64,000 nucleotides of DNA from NCBI GenBank assembly GCA_035556715.1, contig DATMER010000115.1, positions 102,245 through 166,244 on the forward strand. The letters run 5' to 3'. Numbering within the stretch: the stretch's first letter is position 1; every line of letters starts with the position of its first letter. Made by a program: the position numbers and the translations under genes. Under the pieces are notes generated by a model. It did no database searches. It saw only the letters and a program-made list of their open reading frames with translations, and was not told where the DNA came from. Source of the DNA: DATMER01 sp035556715. GTDB taxonomy: Bacteria > Acidobacteriota > Thermoanaerobaculia > Multivoradales > UBA5704. This document shows positions 56,365-64,000 of this stretch, one piece after another.

Positions 56365-58380
56365 CTACCGCGACCCGGTCTGCGTCCCGGCTGTCCCATC
56401 CCCCAGCAGGAACTCCCGCATGAAGCGGACCAGCACCGCGCGCTGGAAGTCGGTGTTCGTCTTCTTCTGGAAGCCGTGGCCCTCGTCCTTGCCCACGAGG
56501 TACCAGACCGGCACCCCGCGGCCTTCGAGCGCGGCCACGATCTGGTCCGACTCGGAGAGCGGGACGCGTGGGTCGTTCGCCCCCTGCGAGACCATCAGCG
56601 GCCTGGTCATCTTCTGGACGTGCTTGATCGGGGCGATCTTCTCCAGGTACTCGCGCATCTTCGGGTCGCGCTCGTCGCCGTACTCGACCCGCCGCAGGTC
56701 CTGGCGATAGCCGCTGGTGTTCTGGAGGAAGGTGATGAAGTTGCTGATGCCCACCGACTCGAAGGCGCAGCAGAGCCGGTCGCTGTAGTGGACGAGCGCG
56801 GCGAGCACCATGTAGCCGCCGTAGGAGCCGCCGCCCACCATAACGCGCTTCGAGTCGAGCCCGGGCTGCGTGGCGATCCAGTCTAGCAGGGCGCCGATGT
56901 CCTTGACCGAGTCCTCGCGCCGCTCGCCGTTGTCCATCTTCAGATAGCTCTTGCCGTAGCCGGAGGAGCCGCGCACGTTGGGCACCAGGTAGACCACGCC
57001 GAGCTCGTTGATGAAGTAGTTGTTGCTGCCCAGGAAGTTGGGCCGCGACTGCCCCTCCGGGCCGCCATGGATGTTGATGTACACCGGCCGGGGGCCGGGG
57101 AAGCGGTCCGCGGGCGGACGGTAGACGAAGGCCGGGATCTTGCGGCCGTCGAAGCTGGAGTAGTGGACCAGCTCGGGTTCGGGGAAGCTCGCGGTGTTGA
57201 GGCCGCCGGCCTCGCTGGCCGTCCAGCGCTCGAGCTTGCGGCTGTCCACGTCGTAGCTGTAGACGTCCGAGGGCGCGCGCGCCCAACTGATGCTGAAGCC
57301 GATCTCGTGCGAGCCCGGGCGGAACTGGAGCCCGTTCGCGGCGCCTTTCGGCAGCTCGGGCGCCGGCGTCTCCTTGCCGGTTTTGACGTCGAGGATGTGC
57401 AGCCGGCTGAAGCCGTCCTCATTGGTCATGAAGGCGAGCAGGTTGCCGTCGTCCGAAAGGTCGAAGTCCTCGACGTCCCAGGAGATGTCGCCGGAGACGA
57501 CCGCGGGCTCGGCTGGCTTCCCGGGATCACCAACGTCGATCCGCACCATGCGCAGGAACTCGCTGTCGAGGTCGCTGGCGGTGTAGATCGAGCGCCCGTC
57601 CTTGGACCAGAGCCCGCCCTGGTAGGAGACCGGCTCGCTGCCGGCGGGGCGGCGCGGGGTCAGGGTGTGGACCTCGCCTGTCGCGACGTCGATCCAGTGC
57701 AGGTAGCTCTCGTTGGCCGAGATGCCCTCGTCGAGGAGGAGGCGGCTGTTGTCCGGGCTCCAGTCGAGGGGACTCCAGGCGCCTTTGAGCTCGGCCACGC
57801 GGCGCTCGCTCCCGGGGGTCGAGGGATCGGCGACGTAGAGGTCGAAGTCGCGGCCGTTGCGGGCGTTGCTGGCATAGGCGAGAAGCTTGCCGTCGCGAGA
57901 CCAGACCGGCGACACGTGGCGGCTCTTGCCGTCCGTGAAGCGCCGGGCCTTGCCGGTGGCGGTGTCCATGAGGAAGAACTGGAAGTTCTCGGCGCCATCC
58001 TCGTTGATCGCAAAGCCGATCTGGCCCGGCCTGCCGGGACGGTAGAGCCCGCCCTGCACGGGGTCCTTGTAGTAGGTGAGCTGGATGCGCGCGCCCATGG
58101 GCATGGCGACCTCGTGGAGCTGGGGGCTCTCCGCGAAGCGGGTGCGGACGAGCATCCGGCGCTCCGTCGGGTGCCAATCCACGAGGTTGGCGGTGCGCAG
58201 GTTCTCGTAGGGGAGCAGCTCCTCGGTGCCCTCCTGCGGGATCTGGGGCACGTTGCGGGCGATGATGCTCTCCGGCACGGAGACCATCGGCGCGGTTTCC
58301 GTGGCTGCCAGGCCCGGAGAGGCCAGGCCCGGAGCAATCAGGAGCGCGGCCAGGATCGGGATGAAACTTTTCGAGCGCAT
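56365..58380 (-). CDS. secreted S9-family peptidase (prolyl oligopeptidase/DPP-like)
   Basis: 671 residues. Signal peptide about 1-25 (ends GLAAT). Beta-propeller with RMLVRTRFAESPQLHEV and repeated S-R/P-D-G/N elements (VWSRDGKLLAY, DWSPDNSRLLL, GLWSKDGRSIYTA); hydrolase domain with nucleophile Ser in GGGSYGGYMVL, Asp in SQGANDPRVP and His in DEGHGFQKK. It is more distant from the tandem pair at 16.7-20.9 kb than those are from each other. I chose the ATG at 58378-58380; upstream extension has no signal sequence. Confidence 0.92.
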   Translation of the reverse strand: MRSKSFIPILAALLIAPGLASPGLAATETAPMVSVPESIIARNVPQIPQEGTEELLPYENLRTANLVDWHPTERRMLVRTRFAESPQLHEVAMPMGARIQLTYYKDPVQGGLYRPGRPGQIGFAINEDGAENFQFFLMDTATGKARRFTDGKSRHVSPVWSRDGKLLAYASNARNGRDFDLYVADPSTPGSERRVAELKGAWSPLDWSPDNSRLLLDEGISANESYLHWIDVATGEVHTLTPRRPAGSEPVSYQGGLWSKDGRSIYTASDLDSEFLRMVRIDVGDPGKPAEPAVVSGDISWDVEDFDLSDDGNLLAFMTNEDGFSRLHILDVKTGKETPAPELPKGAANGLQFRPGSHEIGFSISWARAPSDVYSYDVDSRKLERWTASEAGGLNTASFPEPELVHYSSFDGRKIPAFVYRPPADRFPGPRPVYINIHGGPEGQSRPNFLGSNNYFINELGVVYLVPNVRGSSGYGKSYLKMDNGERREDSVKDIGALLDWIATQPGLDSKRVMVGGGSYGGYMVLAALVHYSDRLCCAFESVGISNFITFLQNTSGYRQDLRRVEYGDERDPKMREYLEKIAPIKHVQKMTRPLMVSQGANDPRVPLSESDQIVAALEGRGVPVWYLVGKDEGHGFQKKTNTDFQRAVLVRFMREFLLGDGTAGTQTGSR

Positions 58381-58409
58381 TTGAGACCTCCGGGAGGTAG
58401 AATACAGGT

Positions 58410-58796
58410 GTGGGCCTGACAATCTTCTACAACTGCAACCGCTGCCCCGCCTACTGTTGTTCCTATCCGAGGATTCCAATTCAAGTTTCCGACGTCGAAC
58501 GCCTGGCGCAGCATTTCGGGATCACTACGCAAGCCGCCGCGCGGAAGTTTACCAAGAAGAGCGACGAGCCCGGTGAAATCGTCCTCAAGCACCAGCCGGA
58601 CAAGACCTACGGCACGATCTGCCGCTTCCTGGACACCGACACCCGGCGCTGCACCGTCTACGAGGCAAGGCCGGAAATCTGCCGCACCTACCCCGGCACA
58701 GCCCGCTGCGGATACTACGACTTTCTCAGCTTCGAGCGCCGCGCCCAGGAAGACAGCGAGTTCATCCCCTCCACCTGGAACGGCCCGAAAGAATAA
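58410..58796 (+). CDS. YkgJ-family cysteine-cluster protein
   Basis: 128 residues. The cluster is CNRCPAYCCSYPRI at the N-terminus, CRFLDTDTRRCTVYEARPEICRTYPG split here in three segments, and RCGYYDF. The pattern CxxCxxxCC...C.....C.vY..RP..CR.yP matches the family (UPF0153), thought to bind a metal or Fe-S cluster. Cytosolic. GTG at 58410 is the start; it lies 29 bp from the divergent peptidase gene, so they share a promoter region. Confidence 0.88.
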   Translation: MGLTIFYNCNRCPAYCCSYPRIPIQVSDVERLAQHFGITTQAAARKFTKKSDEPGEIVLKHQPDKTYGTICRFLDTDTRRCTVYEARPEICRTYPGTARCGYYDFLSFERRAQEDSEFIPSTWNGPKE

Positions 58797-58803
58797 GTCT
58801 TTC

Positions 58804-59445
58804 TCAGGAGAGCATCGAGTCGATCGCGTCGCGGACCGGGATGAACCGACCCTCGGGCCAGAGCCATTCGAGGCGGAGCCGGAAGCCGGGAAGCGCGATT
58901 GAGGTAACCACCCCGTCTTCGGGCGTCACCGGCTGGAGCCTCAGGCCGTTCCGCTGGAGGATCTCGGTCCGCATGGGGCCGGTCGGGTCCACAAGCCAGA
59001 CCTCTCGGACGCCGGTGCGCTCGTAGGCGCGAAGCTTCGGGCCCCGGTCGTAGCGGGCCGTGGAGGCGGAGAGGATCTCGATCACCAAGTCGGGCGCACC
59101 GGAGATCCCGTGGCGCTCGAAGAGGGAGATCCGGTCCCCCGCCACGAAAAGGATGTCGGGCTGGTAGATCTGATCGTTCCCGAGCTTGACCGCCGACCGC
59201 GAGCCCCTCACCTCCCCGAGATCGAAGCGGTCGACGTAATCGCGGATCAGGTGAAAGAGAAATCCGTGCAGCCGTTCGTGGATGTCGAGAGGAGAAGGGA
59301 ACAGGATCAGGGCTCCGTCGATCAGCTCGGCTTTTCGCGCGTCCCGAGGAGCCTCCAGGGCGCGGGCGAAATACTCCTCGGCCGTCATCCGTCCCAGGAT
59401 CTCAGCCTCGGCGGTCTCATCATCCCCTCGGTAGGCGTGCTGCAT
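58804..59445 (-). CDS. Uma2-family (DUF820) putative nuclease
   Basis: 213 residues. PD-(D/E)xK-like Uma2 fold: MTAEEYFARALEAP, KAELIDGALILFPSPLD, IYQPDILFVAGDR (catalytic Asp), PDLVIEILSASTARYDRGPK (E-x-L-S) and YERTGVREVWLVDP (V-x-E-V-W). The family is often scattered in accessory DNA and its biological role is unclear. I chose the ATG at 59443-59445 (MQHAYRG); an upstream in-frame start is less likely. Confidence 0.85.
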   Translation of the reverse strand: MQHAYRGDDETAEAEILGRMTAEEYFARALEAPRDARKAELIDGALILFPSPLDIHERLHGFLFHLIRDYVDRFDLGEVRGSRSAVKLGNDQIYQPDILFVAGDRISLFERHGISGAPDLVIEILSASTARYDRGPKLRAYERTGVREVWLVDPTGPMRTEILQRNGLRLQPVTPEDGVVTSIALPGFRLRLEWLWPEGRFIPVRDAIDSMLS

Positions 59446-59546
59446 GGATAACCTCTGTGCGCTACGGTCAACCTGCTTCGAAGAGATCTTACGCGGAAAG
59501 GGGAGCCGCGGCAAGTTGCTAGTGCGCTTTCTCTGGTAGCGCCTGC

Positions 59547-62114
59547 TTATCGCAAGCGTCGAATGTGAAAGGGCATCTGCGCCAGGTTGATTCCCATGTG
59601 AGGATTCCGGAGTTCGGCCTCGGAGATAACAGCTATCCGCACTCGGAGATCATCCAGGTTGGCTCCCAAGAGATCGCCATCAAGTAGGTCCGCGATATCG
59701 AGAACTTGCCCTGAGAGATCAAGATATGAAAGGAAGCTTTGGGCATTTTGGGCATGAGGATGGGAGAGAAATGCGTTCTGTCCTTGAAGCCTCTTCAGCC
59801 AACTCCCGAGCGCAGTCTCACTGCTGCCACCGTCCTCAACTCGCGGCCAGTCGAGGTGGCTCAATTCTTCGGTGGTGCGTGCGCAAGCGTTCAAGACGGC
59901 CAGCAAAGCCTCCTCGGCGTTCCGCGCCTGCCGCGACTCCTCGTGGTAGCTCGGCCGGGGCGACAGCAGTTCCATTGGCATGCCGTTCCGCAGCATGGCC
60001 GAAATCAGGCCGCAGAGCATGTGTTGCCAGGCGAGTGCCTTCTCTTTTCCTCGACTCTCGATTTCGCGCCGGACGAACACCCACAGCTCCCTGTCCATCC
60101 GAGTCGGACCACAGATCTCGGCCCAATGCTTGAGAGCCGCGGCTTCGTCCCAGCCTGCGCCCGGCTTTTGCTCGCGCCGATCCATTTCTTCCTTCATGAG
60201 CTCCAGTGCCTCGATGATCCGGAGCGCTGTGAGGTATTCACGGAAGCTCTTATGAGTGAACTCGAAGGTATGGTCCCCACCGGCCGTCCGGCCAAACTGT
60301 CGGAAGTAGAAGGCGGTGAGCACTCGAGTCACCCCGGCCTTGGCTCCTTCCTCGAAGCTTCGCAGGAGTCCGGACAACCCTGCCGCCTCACAGTGGGCCT
60401 CGATCTCCGAAACACTCGTCGTGCGTCCGCTGCCGTGCCATGCGGCAAGGGCAATTTCTTCGAGAACCCGCCGGAACTCCTGCAGCGTCAGGGACGGCGC
60501 CAGCGACCGCCTCTGCTCATACCCCCGGTCATGCACAGCCTCCAGCAGGTCTCGATAGATGTCGTTCAGATTGAGCGCGTCCGAGAAGCTCAGGCGACCA
60601 CGGTCATAGCTGAGGGCGACGAGGTAGTTGAGGAGGGGCTGGGCCGTGATCTCGTCGAGGTCTTTTCGCTTCAACTCAGCCGGCAGAGTGGCATAGCCGC
60701 GGCCTGAGGCAATGCCGTAGGCTTTCCACCAGCCCGGGCGCTGATCCTCGGCCAGGATCTCAGCGCTGTCTTTCCATGTTTCTTCCTTCCTTCGGGCCTC
60801 ATCGAGGAAGTAGGGCAACGTGTGAAGCACCCGCCGCCGCTCGCGGAATTCGCTTTCGCTGGCCTGGACCACCGGCTCGCGGCCACTGAACAGGACGAGG
60901 AGCCGGCAGCGGTCGTAGTTCCGAAGCTCCACATGCTTCAGCACCTCACGGACGAAATCCCGGGCGGCCTCGGCGCCGATCCGGCCTTGCATGGCCAGTT
61001 CGTCGAGACCATCGAGAAGAAGGAGGAGGCGCTCTTCGCCGGAATCCGGGTCGAGCGGATTGGCTGGGAGCGCCTCGGCTAGGCGCACGTAGTCCCCGAC
61101 CGCATTGACGAGCGAGCCGGCCACGTTGAGCTGATGCAAAGGGATGAACAGGACACGGATGCGCCCTTCCCGGGCTGCGCGCGCCGCATACATCCGCAGG
61201 AAGGAAGACTTCCCCGACCCTGGGCCTCCCGAGAGCACACGGTAGCTGTCCTTTTTGTCGGCTGCCGCGATCCAGGCGTCGATCTCCTGCTCAAGCCAGA
61301 CGGCGACGCGCCGCTCCTTTTCTTTCTCTGTTTTCTCGATGCCGGCACTGCCCTCCTCAGAGTGCCGGTCTCGCGGGGGCTCAACGACGTAAAACGCCCG
61401 GAGCGGTACGTACACCTGCCGCAGGCCGAAGGATTCGCCGAACATGGGCTCATCGACCTGCCGGTCGAGGCGAGCGGCATACACGCGCCACGCTTGCTCC
61501 TGCCCTACCGAGCGAGTGAAGGGCGTATTGACAGCTTCGCGAATTGGCTCATAGACGGCCGGCTGGCTCCGCCACTCCGCGTGGAGGGCGAGGACGAAAT
61601 AGCCCGGCAGCCGCCGGGCGACTGCGGCGGCGGCCGGGGCCGCCAAGCCATAGGCCTCCAACCACTGTGCGAAAGGCTCCTGGACGGCGCCGAGGAGCGG
61701 CAGGTCCCGGGGGCGGTCGAAAAGCGTGCGGTCGATCGCGACCTCTTCCTCTTCCAGGGCCTCGTCGAGCTGCCGGGAAAGGTCCGCAAGATCCTTCTTC
61801 TTATCTCCGATCTCGGGAAGCGACTCCCGGATCAGCTCCGCCATGGCGGAGACGAGAGCCCGTCGCAGCAGGAGCCAGGAGAGGTGAGGCGCGTCGTGGC
61901 TGTCGAGGCCGAGCGCGGCCAAGCCATCGACGGCGTCGCCTCCAAGCTCGGTCCATTGGCCGGTGAAACCGTGGACCGCTCCCTTGGCCAGGGCACCGAA
62001 GAGCCCTTTGGAATCAAGCTGAAGCGGCCGGTTCCAGACAGAGATCGGCTTCTTGGCGGAGAAGGACGGATCGAGAGCGGGCGTCGGCAGCGCTTTCTTC
62101 TTGGGCTTGGGCAC
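59547..62114 (-). CDS. NACHT-domain NTPase (STAND), possible antiphage protein
   Basis: 855 residues. The N-terminal domain (about 1-280) is helical with no recognised nuclease or TIR motif. NACHT NTPase follows: Walker A VLSGGPGSGKSSFLRM (about 288-303), Walker B LLLLLDGLDELAMQ (about 360-373) and LLVLFSGREP (sensor). The C-terminal sensor region is helical (about 500-780) and ends in short pentapeptide-like repeats (DLLDGDLLGANLDDLRV). NACHT proteins of bacteria include antiphage systems; defence here is inferred. Start GTG at 62112-62114, with AGGAG 7 nt upstream. Repeat-rich, partly A+T-rich DNA lies directly upstream and may hold its promoter. Confidence 0.85.
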   Translation of the reverse strand: MPKPKKKALPTPALDPSFSAKKPISVWNRPLQLDSKGLFGALAKGAVHGFTGQWTELGGDAVDGLAALGLDSHDAPHLSWLLLRRALVSAMAELIRESLPEIGDKKKDLADLSRQLDEALEEEEVAIDRTLFDRPRDLPLLGAVQEPFAQWLEAYGLAAPAAAAVARRLPGYFVLALHAEWRSQPAVYEPIREAVNTPFTRSVGQEQAWRVYAARLDRQVDEPMFGESFGLRQVYVPLRAFYVVEPPRDRHSEEGSAGIEKTEKEKERRVAVWLEQEIDAWIAAADKKDSYRVLSGGPGSGKSSFLRMYAARAAREGRIRVLFIPLHQLNVAGSLVNAVGDYVRLAEALPANPLDPDSGEERLLLLLDGLDELAMQGRIGAEAARDFVREVLKHVELRNYDRCRLLVLFSGREPVVQASESEFRERRRVLHTLPYFLDEARRKEETWKDSAEILAEDQRPGWWKAYGIASGRGYATLPAELKRKDLDEITAQPLLNYLVALSYDRGRLSFSDALNLNDIYRDLLEAVHDRGYEQRRSLAPSLTLQEFRRVLEEIALAAWHGSGRTTSVSEIEAHCEAAGLSGLLRSFEEGAKAGVTRVLTAFYFRQFGRTAGGDHTFEFTHKSFREYLTALRIIEALELMKEEMDRREQKPGAGWDEAAALKHWAEICGPTRMDRELWVFVRREIESRGKEKALAWQHMLCGLISAMLRNGMPMELLSPRPSYHEESRQARNAEEALLAVLNACARTTEELSHLDWPRVEDGGSSETALGSWLKRLQGQNAFLSHPHAQNAQSFLSYLDLSGQVLDIADLLDGDLLGANLDDLRVRIAVISEAELRNPHMGINLAQMPFHIRRLR

Positions 62115-62208
62115 GGACGGCTCCTGTGAGAACGCCGGTAATTTTACCAAATGCGGAAGGGAGGCGGTCCCAGGGAAAGCGCCCGCTCGGCGGATGAGCG
62201 GTGCGCGA

Positions 62209-62390
62209 AGGGGCGGCCTCATCCCCGGCGCGCGCACTGCGCAACACTGGCGGATGGCACGCAACGCGAGGGGAGCGCCTCCTCCCCGGAGCGCGCGCCG
62301 TGCAGCGACAGCGGCTGAGGTGCAACGCGTGGGTAGCGACTCATCCCCGACGGGGGCGCCCTCGAACGACCGTATGCAGGCCCAAAACAA
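62209..62390. repeat. three 61-bp degenerate tandem repeats upstream of the NACHT gene
   Basis: Units begin at 62209, 62269 and 62330 with AGGGGCGGCCTCATCCCCGG, AGGGGAGCGCCTCCTCCCCGG (20 shown as aligned core GCGCCTCCTCCCCGG) and TGGGTAGCGACTCATCCCCGA-like openings. Units one and two both end in GCAACGCG. The period of about 61 is close to three times 20.3. Confidence 0.6.
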
Positions 62391-62645
62391 TGGGTAGCTA
62401 TGTCTACCCATATGCGCGAGTAGCCTAACCAATGTTTTGGAGCGTCTGGTATATAAGACGTCTTGATTCTATATACCAGCAACCCCACAACATATAGAGA
62501 AGCCTCCTACCCATTGCTTGGACGTAGTGGATATATAGACGCCCTTCGTCTGCGAGAGGGAAGAGGCTATTCTATATATCTGCCGCTGTGGGGTATATAG
62601 TCGGTGCGTCAACCATATGGATTTTCTACGAAAGCATATGGGTAG
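62391..62645. other. A+T-rich segment bounded by 11-bp inverted repeats
   Basis: CTACCCATATG (62404-62414) and CATATGGGTAG (62635-62645) are exact inverted repeats. Inside are several TATATA tracts, a 10-bp hairpin CTGGTATATA (62446-62455) / TATATACCAG (62470-62479), and an imperfect direct repeat (about 62427-62460 against 62511-62543). At the left, TGGGTAG/CTACCCA (62391-62397/62404-62410) is nested inside CCAAAACA/TGTTTTGG (62382-62389/62433-62440). No reading frame is convincing. It may be a small mobile element without coding capacity, or the promoter/control region of the leftward NACHT gene. Confidence 0.5.
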
Positions 62646-62791
62646 GGCGCTCGATGAGGGAAGGTATGCTCACGAGCAATCCCCTTGCTCTGCGGAGGTA
62701 CTCCCGGCGAGGCAAGACGGCAGGCTGCCACGAGGGACTCGATCCGCTGGCCTCAGGTGCTGGGCGAACGTCCGGAAGGGTGCGCGCCTTC

Positions 62792-62926
62792 CCTGGGAGC
62801 GCCGGCGTCTCGCCGGCATTTGAAGATGGAGGGCCGAAGGCCCGGCCTTGTTTGCAGGGGGGTGACAATTGTCGGCGTTCCGCCGATTCCTCCGGACATG
62901 CCGGCGAGGACGCCAGCGCTCCCAGG
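62792..62926. repeat. inverted REP-type element next to the truncated toxin gene
   Basis: Left arm 62792-62818 (CCTGGGAGCGCCGGCGTCTC then GCCGGCA) and right arm 62899-62926 are reverse complements except one base and one extra base. Each arm also folds on itself (GCCGGCGTCTCGCCGGC). The 80-nt centre holds GGGCCGAAGGCCC and other short palindromes. The core is shared with 43606-43629. It ends 14 nt from the stop of the truncated toxin frame. Confidence 0.75.
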
Positions 62927-62940
62927 CAAAGCCGGCTTGC

Positions 62941-63012
62941 TCAGTAGGTCGTACCGAGGATGGCGTCGATCACCAGCTCGAGCTCGGCAGCAGGATGGAA
63001 CCTGACCCTCAT
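62941..63012 (-). pseudogene. truncated RelE/ParE-type toxin
   Basis: Frame of 23 codons MRVRFHPAAELELVIDAILG then TTY and stop. V-R-F-H-P-x-A-x-x-E-L is the start of ParE/RelE-like toxins (90-100 residues). Only the first fifth remains; the sequence beyond the stop is the REP-type element. The ATG overlaps the antitoxin stop (ATGA), the usual coupling in such pairs. A short active product is unlikely. Confidence 0.6.
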
Positions 63013-63242
63013 CGCCGGTGTTTGGCGCTCAACCTGGCGAATACCTCCTCCGCCGGGATTCCCCGGACGCTGCCGTCCAGCAGTTGCTGGCGGCGGCGCT
63101 CTGCTTCCTCGAACCAGGCATGCTCGACCTCCGGGTCTGGGTTCTCGACGAGAGTGGCCATGAGACGCTCGATCAGCTCGGCTCTCGACTCTTCAGGGAG
63201 GCTGAGCGCCTCGGCGTGAATCTGTTCCAGGGTCAAGCTCAT
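63009..63242 (-). CDS. addiction-module antitoxin (unstable-antitoxin family)
   Basis: 77 residues: LEQIHAEALSLPEESRAELI then ERLMATLVENPDPEVEHAWF and EEAERRRQQLLDG. This is the putative addiction-module component family (PF09720-like), which pairs with RelE/ParE toxins. The EVFARLSAKHRR tail is common. It survives intact although its toxin partner is truncated. ATG at 63240-63242 with GGAGAACGCG upstream. Confidence 0.8.
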   Translation of the reverse strand: MSLTLEQIHAEALSLPEESRAELIERLMATLVENPDPEVEHAWFEEAERRRQQLLDGSVRGIPAEEVFARLSAKHRR

Positions 63243-63386
63243 CGCGTTCTCCTTTGGTCCAGGTAGCGGCGCTACGCGCTTATTTTACTCTATCCCCTCT
63301 GATACACTCCCCCTCGACCTCCGGGAGACAGATCCGGAATTGATTCCTGCGTGCTGCGCGAAATCCGAACAAGTGCCAGACTCATG

Positions 63387-63815
63387 TCACTGTTTGGGAG
63401 GGTGCCAGCCGACCGCGACCCAGGCTCGGCGGGCATGGACGAGAACAGGCCGGTTCAATTGAAGCGCCACCACCGTGGCTCGGCCTGTCGGTGTGAGGCC
63501 GACGATGCGGTCCCCTGCATCGGTCCAGGCGAAGTGCTCGGACCACACCTGCCGTCTCGGATCGAACAGGCGCCCCTCCTCGCCCGTGAGTGGGTCGAGA
63601 GAAGCGATCCTGTTGCTCTTGTGTCCGTTGCAGAGGGGGCACGCCAGCCAGAGATTGTCCTCCTCGGTCGTGCCGCCGAGGGACTCGGGCAGGATGTGAT
63701 CGATCTCGAAGGGGGATCCCACCAGGAGGCTCGACGTGAGGCAATACCCGCAACGATGGCCTGCCTGGACGGCCACGCGCTCGCGGATTGCCTTGGGGAT
63801 GTAGTCCCGGCTCAT
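63387..63815 (-). CDS. HNH endonuclease
   Basis: 142 residues. N-terminal Arg/helix region, then zinc-type Cys pair in HRCGYCLTSSLLVG, the H-N-H core in EIDHILPESLGGTTEEDNLW and LACPLCNGHKSNRI (second Cys pair). The rest (about 85-142) is a short beta-rich tail (TDAGDRIVGLTPTGRATVVAL). Such small proteins are common in bacterial genomes as putative nucleases of unknown target. The start overlaps the stop of the upstream gene (ATGA), so both are made together. Confidence 0.9.
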   Translation of the reverse strand: MSRDYIPKAIRERVAVQAGHRCGYCLTSSLLVGSPFEIDHILPESLGGTTEEDNLWLACPLCNGHKSNRIASLDPLTGEEGRLFDPRRQVWSEHFAWTDAGDRIVGLTPTGRATVVALQLNRPVLVHARRAWVAVGWHPPKQ

Positions 63816-64000
63816 TCGCCGGAGATCAGACCGCGGATGTCATGACCTCGTTGGGTGAGCAGCCGGGCGGCTTGGCTGCGGACCACGACTACCTTCTCGT
63901 ACTGACGCTCGAGATTGGAAAGCTCCTCCGCTTCGGTCTCCGAAAGACCGGCACGCCGGTCTTTTCGGTGCAGCTCTTCCATCCGTTCCGAGTCCGTCAG
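63812..64000 (-). CDS. small coiled-coil-like partner of HNH nuclease (partial)
   Basis: The last 62 residues of a gene that starts beyond the right edge: SERMEELHRKDRRAGLSETE then AEELSNLERQYEKVVVVRSQ and AARLLTQRGHDIRGLISGE. It is charged and helical, with heptad-like spacing. The ATGA overlap with the HNH gene indicates a coupled pair. A small helical protein upstream of HNH nucleases is common in my experience of such loci, but I know of no assigned function. Confidence 0.6.
   Translation of the reverse strand: MTDSERMEELHRKDRRAGLSETEAEELSNLERQYEKVVVVRSQAARLLTQRGHDIRGLISGE

Noticed and set aside
59739..60707. 322-codon plus-strand open frame inside the NACHT gene
   Set aside because: It is antisense to a clear NACHT protein with motifs on the minus strand; its translation shows no family pattern. 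Long antisense frames are expected at this G+C.
1..64000. tRNA or rRNA genes
   Set aside because: No GGTTCGAATCC-type T-loop within a cloverleaf and no rRNA core sequence was recognised by eye; a covariance search would be needed to exclude a divergent tRNA.

Overview
The window is a high-G+C bacterial chromosome segment. It is most likely from an Acidobacteriota-type organism (Thermoanaerobaculia or a relative) known from metagenomes. That placement is inferred from the gene set: tandem secreted S9 peptidases, a DUF1207-type protein, many secreted peptidases of unknown partner and PAQR/DoxX membrane proteins, all with strong G/C third-position bias. No rRNA or tRNA gene was recognised.

Layout. 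1-6.3 kb: housekeeping and secreted proteins (serine hydrolase, dimethylargininase-like hydrolase, a stand-alone S74 self-processing chaperone protein, an ASCH-like protein, a ceramidase-family membrane protein, a DUF1207-like protein, an M24 peptidase). 6.3-11.3 kb: an accessory island. It starts with a gene-free stretch holding a 20-bp-period repeat array, a boxA-like element and about 430 nt dense in stems (a candidate structured RNA). Next comes a gene for an ATPase fused to an Mrr-type nuclease, lying between a GTTAGGC core and a well-formed integron attC site. Last is a lower-G+C trio: a His/Ser-rich putative RiPP precursor, an FxsB-type cyclophane-forming radical SAM/SPASM enzyme, and a DUF6998-like protein. 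11.5-15.9 kb: gene remnants (reductase tail, phosphoesterase head, frameshifted dioxygenase), a DinB protein, a methyltransferase, a MarR-GNAT fusion with its own operator, and two more 20-bp-period arrays. 15.9-31.5 kb: an isocitrate-lyase-superfamily enzyme, two tandem S9 peptidases, a MOSC protein, a double TrkA-N channel-like protein, a PIN/UPF0175 toxin-antitoxin pair, a 1108-residue membrane protein and acetate kinase.

31.5-43.6 kb: a fourth 20-bp-period array, mltA, an outer-membrane protein with an in-frame TGA, then a compact rightward series: NfeD-type protease, slipin, SPOR protein, lnt, prfB (with the programmed +1 frameshift), two glycosyltransferase-like genes and a CoA-type Nudix hydrolase. 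This looks like an envelope and quality-control operon. 43.6-59.4 kb: class A beta-lactamase-like protein, M28 peptidase, broken SseB-like gene, PAQR protein, lipA, EamA transporter, GNAT, a di-iron oxygenase next to proline dehydrogenase, FHA-GGDEF cyclase, an S9 peptidase and an Uma2 nuclease. 59.5-64 kb: a second defence-like zone with a NACHT NTPase, upstream repeat structures, a toxin-antitoxin pair whose toxin is truncated beside a REP-type element, and an HNH endonuclease pair.

Two signals stand out as possibly undescribed. First, four separate intergenic arrays share a strict ~20-bp period and use both orientations of a short core, yet each has a different core sequence. Second, the island combines an integron-cassette ATPase-nuclease, a candidate structured RNA and an adjacent cyclophane RiPP locus.
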